The translations under genes were made by a program, and so were the position numbers. The notes beneath the pieces were generated by a model. That model was not told the origin of the DNA. It saw only the letters and a list, made by a program, of their open reading frames with translations, and ran no database searches. Shown here piece by piece: positions 59,727 through 64,000 of a stretch of 64,000 bases of DNA. This DNA is from Alnus glutinosa (lineage: Eukaryota; Streptophyta; Magnoliopsida; Fagales; Betulaceae): positions 1,364,001-1,428,000 of the forward strand of contig NC_084896.1 in the NCBI RefSeq assembly GCF_958979055.1. The letters are read 5' to 3'. Position 1 is the stretch's first letter; each line of letters opens with the position of its first letter.

Positions 59727-59909
59727 GAGGAATGTTAGAACTCATTTTAGTGTTCTTCTGATTTCCATCTGGAATGATATAAATGTAATAAAAAAATTAA
59801 AAAATTGCATCCATATCATCCAAAAGGACATAGATGTAATTTTTTTATTACATTTATGTCATTCCAGATGGACACCAGAAGAATACTAAAAGAAACTCTA
59901 GCATTCCTC
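59727..59909. mobile_element. Foldback MITE (family C), duplicate copy
   Basis: Same element as 41156-41338. Its right end (GCATTCCTCTT) matches the left end (GAGGAATG) better than the other copy does, so this copy keeps the older state. Confidence 0.65.
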
Positions 59910-60131
59910 TTAAAAAAATATATATATCAAACTAAATTTAATTAAAGTGGACCCTCTATAATTATTTACTCACTAATTAAACAGCAACATTTTCTTCTCC
60001 CACTGCATGCACGCAATCCTCTATATAAAGAAAACCTCTCTCGTTTCTTATACTGTCTATTTCTCTCTCTCTCTCTCTCTGTGAAAAGTGGGATACTTAA
60101 ATAACTTTTAGACTCTTAATTGGAAGAGAAA

Positions 60132-60567
60132 ATGTCAGTTTCTTCATTTTCTTCCAGGGCTTTTATTGAAGTTTTGGCAATCTTTGCTCTACTCTTTGCT
60201 ATTGTTTCGCCTACTTTGGCTTTGTATCCGACTCATGATTCTGTTCATGTTGGTAAATTTTATTTATTTTTTTTTTTTTGTGTGTGTGTGTGTTAATATG
60301 CATTTATTTTGCCTTCTAATCTCTTTTTTCTTTTTCTTTTCACTTCATTTTTTTTTTATGTGATAATATATAGACATCCATAAACGATGTGAAAGTTTAA
60401 GCGAAACTTGGCACGGGAGATGTAGGAGGACGGGAAACTGTGATAGGCATTGCAGGAATCAGGAGCAGGCAGAACATGGGGCATGTCATGGGTTTTGGCA
60501 TAAAAAATGCTATTGCTATCACGTATGTGCCTCAGTAGAAAGACAATCAAAACGCATTGAAAACTGA
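60132..60567 (+). CDS. Defensin B' (duplicate of B)
   Basis: Exon 1 (60132-60252) is identical in sense to that of B. Exon 2 (60374-60567) differs in the core by one residue, as far as I can see (CRRTGNC instead of CRSTGNC). All eight cysteines and the gamma-core GACHGFWHKKC are kept. One extra A after the last cysteine (GTAGAAAGACAATC) shifts the tail to VERQSKRIEN, giving 104 residues instead of 109. The shift falls outside the folded core, so both proteins can fold, but their tails differ in charge. A TATA box CTATATAAAG lies at 60021-60030. Confidence 0.85.
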
Positions 60568-60759
60568 CCGTCCGGACGGTTAAAATGAAAACCGCTTTTG
60601 CTGAGTTGTACGCGCATCAGAACTTTCATTGTCTCAGGAAATTGCCTTCCTTGAGATATTTGATGCAGATCTTGCCATATTAAGCCATTTTCATGTTGGA
60701 GAATATATTCTGCAATATCTGAAAAGTCATTAATTTCTCCTTGTTGAAGGCAGCAAATG

Positions 60760-61057
60760 TTATGAACTCATACATGATATTGCTATCATGAATGTGCCTG
60801 AGTACAAGACAATGAAAATGCATCGAGAGGCGTAAAAAGACTCTTTCAATAGTAGTTGTTGCAACTTGCTGGCAGGCATAATAAATGACAATGTTATCGA
60901 TGAATAAACTAATGAATACTCAATATCATTTTTCATCTCTACCATTTTCTCATCGGGCTGTCTAATCCCTTTGAGTGTTGCAAAATCTTCACTAAAACGC
61001 ATGTTAAAAGATGTATGCTTCAAGCTGGTTATCCGATGTTGAAAAAATAAGACTCCT
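60760..61057 (+). pseudogene. Tail of a lost defensin exon 2 plus flank, duplicate copy
   Basis: The same relic as at 42195-42480, carried along in the duplication, with the fusion to the MULE piece at the same place. Confidence 0.55.
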
Positions 61058-62640
61058 ACTATGAAAAATTTATTTGAAGTAGAGTAGGACGCAGACATTA
61101 TGTTGTGGATTTGAGGAAACAGACATGTGGATGCAGGAAGTGAGAAATGTTTGGGATCCATGTGCACATGCATTTTCTGTGATATTATATCATGGAGGGA
61201 AATCGGGGGATTATGTGGATAATTACTATAGTCTTGAGATGTACAAGAAGGTATACGATCCCATAATATATGCAGTGCCCAGCAAGGACGGAGCCAGAAG
61301 TTCTTATGGGCAAGGGCCGGTGGTAAAAAAAAATTATTGGTAGGAGCCAATAGGCTAAATTTTTAGTTTTTTAGCTTATATATATATTTTTTTTTTGAGA
61401 TTTTTTTTTTCAAGGAAATTGGGGGAGGGGGGCCATGGCCCCTGCCAGGCCCCCCCCTCCCTCCGTCTCTGGTGCCCAGTGAGGAACAGTGGTTAAAGAC
61501 CATGCATGATATTTTGGAACCACTTAAATCAAGGTTGACCACAGGCAGACCTAGAAAGGTTCTAGTAAAAACTTCTGATGAGTCAAGAGATACAAAAAAT
61601 TCTTATAGGATGAAAAAGTTTGGATTGAAGCGTAAATGCACAAAGTGCAAACTGATGGGACACAATAGCAGGACCTGTCCAAAGAGGAAACAGGAGGCAT
61701 CAAATTATAGGAAACTTGCGACTGAAGTTGATTTGCCTACTCTACCCCAGCAAGTGCGAGTTTCACTAAGCCCTATACTTGCATTATTGTTGATGTATTA
61801 AGCTTATATGTGATTTACTTACATGTTATCCTATTTGCTGTGTTAGTAATATGGGCTTCAGACACAAAGTGTTGGATGTAACATAAGTAGAAGGGAAAGT
61901 GCACAGCTAGCTAAAAAAGAGAGTAAATAACTTAATCATACTCACCAATAATTAATTACTTTCATGCATGATATTGATTAATGACATGCCTTTTTGGTTC
62001 TTAGAAGACGGCAAGAAAAGGAGTTTCAATTGATTGCGGTAGTGCTTCACAACAACACACTGCTACTGTTAATGCCAATAACACTGATGCAACTATTAGC
62101 AACCAACAATTCAATCTCCCAGCACCAACTACTTCAAAAGTTCAAAGAAATGTGGGTATTTATCTGTTATTTTATTTTAATTTTTTTTTAAAATGTATTC
62201 TTGTCTTGGCACTAACAACCTTATTAAGCCCTTACACTAAACTTAAGGTAGCAAAATACTGTGGGATTTAGAGTACCAAGCTGGACCAGACAACCTCCAG
62301 CATTTAGGAGAGTATATAGCAAAATCAAGGCCATGATGCGCAGTGTTCCTATTAATCCTTAACATAGTGTAGTGATTGACCTAACTGCCAATAGTACTGT
62401 TGGAGCAAAAGGAAGAGGAAGATCGAGGGAGAGATGTTGCGGGTACTGGTAAAAGGGCTACAACCTGTTGCTAAAGATGGTACATCAGGGACATCCTCAA
62501 TAGCGGTCAAAGAGAAATCCAAAAGACAAAAAAAAAAAAAAGAGAAAAAAAAAATTATACCTACTGTGAAAAAAAGAATACAAATTATGGAGTCAAAGAT
62601 GAAAAAGAGAAAGTCAGATCGAAAGTGTTGACGTTCCCTA
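61058..62640 (+). mobile_element. Partial MULE copy, duplicate
   Basis: Duplicate of 42480-44060. The zinc knuckle CTKCKLMGHNSRTC is kept. An A-rich expansion lies at 62530-62555, and part of the sequence between the glycine-rich text and the end has been lost relative to the other copy. Non-functional. Confidence 0.7.
61283..61471. mobile_element. hAT-type MITE, duplicate copy
   Basis: Same insertion as 42707-42898, with the same GTGCCCAG flanks (61275-61282 and 61472-61479). The internal G run is shorter here. Confidence 0.8.
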
Positions 62641-62705
62641 ACTATTAACACTCCTTAATTTTGAAAGCTGACTTCAGAAACTGACAATTAATTTAGTAAA
62701 CTAGT

Positions 62706-63325
62706 AAACAATTCATGCCCAAACAAATTGAAAGAAGAAATATTGGTATTGGACCTCGCTCTTTTTATTTATTTTTTATTCTTTAATTGGCCTTTGCATA
62801 TATATATATATATATTGATCTTTTTCACCAAGTTGGCAACAACTAGCCGGTCGGTAGCCCTCTAGAGTTCTCAAAGCTTAATATATTTCTTTCAATTTAT
62901 GTTTATATATATAGGAATTTAAAAAAGTTGAAGCAGGGTGATGTGCTAAATAGTGGAGATCAATCAATATATAATAGACTAATAAACTAGGAATTAAGTA
63001 AATAAACAAACCAAAAAAAAAAAAAAAAAAGGTTTGATTTTTATACATATAACACTAGCATTAATTAAGTTGATATGATAAGTTTATATTATTGGGGTTA
63101 ATTACTTTCTAATTTGAGGGATAAACAAATATATATCAAACTAAATTTAAGGAAAACATACCCTCTATAATTATTTACTGACTAAAGAGCAACATTTTCT
63201 TCTCCCACTGCACGCCATCCTCTATATATAAAGAAAATCTCTCTCGTTTCTTCTACTATCCATTTCTCTTTCTCTCTGAAAAGTGGGATGCTTCAATAAC
63301 TTCTACACTCTAATTGGAAGAGAAA
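62706..63325. promoter_or_regulatory. Upstream region of defensin C'
   Basis: Conserved block (GGTAGCCCTCTAGAG at 62853-62867), a short AT tract and a TATA box (CTATATATAAAG, about 63222-63233). Matches the defensin C upstream region apart from the length of the AT tract. Confidence 0.5.
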
Positions 63326-63705
63326 ATGTCAGTTTCTTCATTTATTGGAGTTTTGGTAATCTTTGCTCTGGTCTTTGTTTTTGTTTCGCCTACTTTGCCT
63401 TTGTATCGGCCGACTCCTCTTCCTGCTGGTAAATGTTTTTTTTTTCTATAGTATGAATATATTGGCCTTCTAATCTCATTTTTCCTTTTTCTTTTCACTT
63501 CATTTTTATGTGATAATATATAGTCATCAATAGTCAACCATGTGAAAGTTTAAGCAAAACTTGGCACGGGAGATGTAGGAGCACAAGAAACTGTGATAGG
63601 CATTGCAGGAATCAGGAGAAGGCAGATAATGGGGCATGTCAGGGGTTTTGGCATAAAAAATGCTATTGCTATACATCGGAAATGTGCCTGAATACAAGAC
63701 GATGA
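63326..63705 (+). CDS. Defensin C' (duplicate of C)
   Basis: Exons 63326-63428 and 63524-63705 encode 94 residues. By eye the coding sequence and intron are the same as in defensin C, including the widened CYCYTSEMC end and the LNTRR tail. This stretch is the best-preserved part of the duplication. Same signal peptide, core and expected role as C. Confidence 0.85.
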
Positions 63706-63758
63706 AAACGCATCGAAAGGTGTAAAAAGACTCCTTTAACAGTAGTTGTTGCAACTGA

Positions 63759-64000
63759 TGTTAGAGAATATACTCTCCGTATACCGGGGATTTGGTTTGA
63801 GAAATATATTGTAATTATAATCAATCAAATCTAATTGATTTGATTGATTTATTTGTAGCAGATTTGATGGTAATTAATCAAATCAAATTGATTGATTATC
63901 ATACTTATCTACCCAAACTCTGCTATAAATAAGAGTTTATTGTATTGTGAAATAAGAGTAAAATGTAGCTTTTGGGGCTTTTTCCTGTGAACGTAGATTA
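63759..64000 (+). mobile_element. Small LTR, duplicate copy, cut by the window edge
   Basis: Same as 45241-45482: starts TGTTAGAGAATATAC after GCAACTGA and contains the TATA-like GCTATAAATAAGAG. The 3' end is outside the window. Confidence 0.6.

Larger units (their letters stand above)
59491..64000 (+). repeat. Segmental duplication, copy 2 (runs off the window)
   Basis: Collinear with 40844-45482. Order is kept: foldback MITE, defensin B', MULE 3' piece with hAT MITE, defensin C', small LTR. Most differences are in AT tracts and single bases. Confidence 0.9.

Overview
This window is nuclear DNA of a eudicot plant, probably a woody one. The evidence is AT-rich spacers, GT-AG introns, plant-only gene families (PLS-class PPR, RRA arabinosyltransferase, DUF4408/DUF761, defensins), an Athila-type Ty3/Gypsy element and many MITEs. 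I cannot name the species from sequence alone.

Layout. (1) 1-12.5 kb is gene-poor spacer holding foldback and hAT-type MITEs, a tRNA-derived SINE, and poly-A/T and AT-dinucleotide tracts. (2) 12.8-24.0 kb is a euchromatic island with three good genes on the + strand: a nine-exon peroxisomal pseudouridine kinase, an intronless PPR protein (At3g18840-like), and a two-exon RRA-type arabinosyltransferase. (3) 25.6 kb to the window end is a defensin array. It has one intact minus-strand defensin (25.6 kb), six intact plus-strand defensins (35.3, 41.6, 44.8, 48.5, 60.1 and 63.3 kb) and several relics (33.9, 42.2, 46.4-47.2 and 57.9 kb). All intact copies share one design: exon 1 encodes a signal peptide and exon 2 the cysteine core.

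The array is full of mobile DNA: a 6.8 kb Athila-type LTR element without a polymerase region (26.8-33.5 kb), a MULE and two partial copies of it, several solo LTRs (one of 3.0 kb inside a defensin intron), hAT and foldback MITEs, and a GTCGTT-motif repeat family. Minus- and plus-strand defensins form head-to-head pairs whose spacing is about 0.93-0.98 kb once later insertions are subtracted. A block of about 4.6 kb with two defensins, a MULE piece and MITEs (40.84-45.48 kb) recurs almost unchanged at 59.49-64.00 kb. Its left junction lies inside a foldback MITE and it runs off the window. A DUF4408/DUF761 membrane protein gene (55.2 kb) lies between array units.

Functionally, the defensin genes are likely secreted antifungal or signalling peptides that expand and decay by unequal exchange and insertion. 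The three genes on the left look like ordinary single-copy housekeeping genes. Exon boundaries were worked out by hand from reading frame, GT-AG sites and family similarity remembered from Arabidopsis. No alignment or database search was run.
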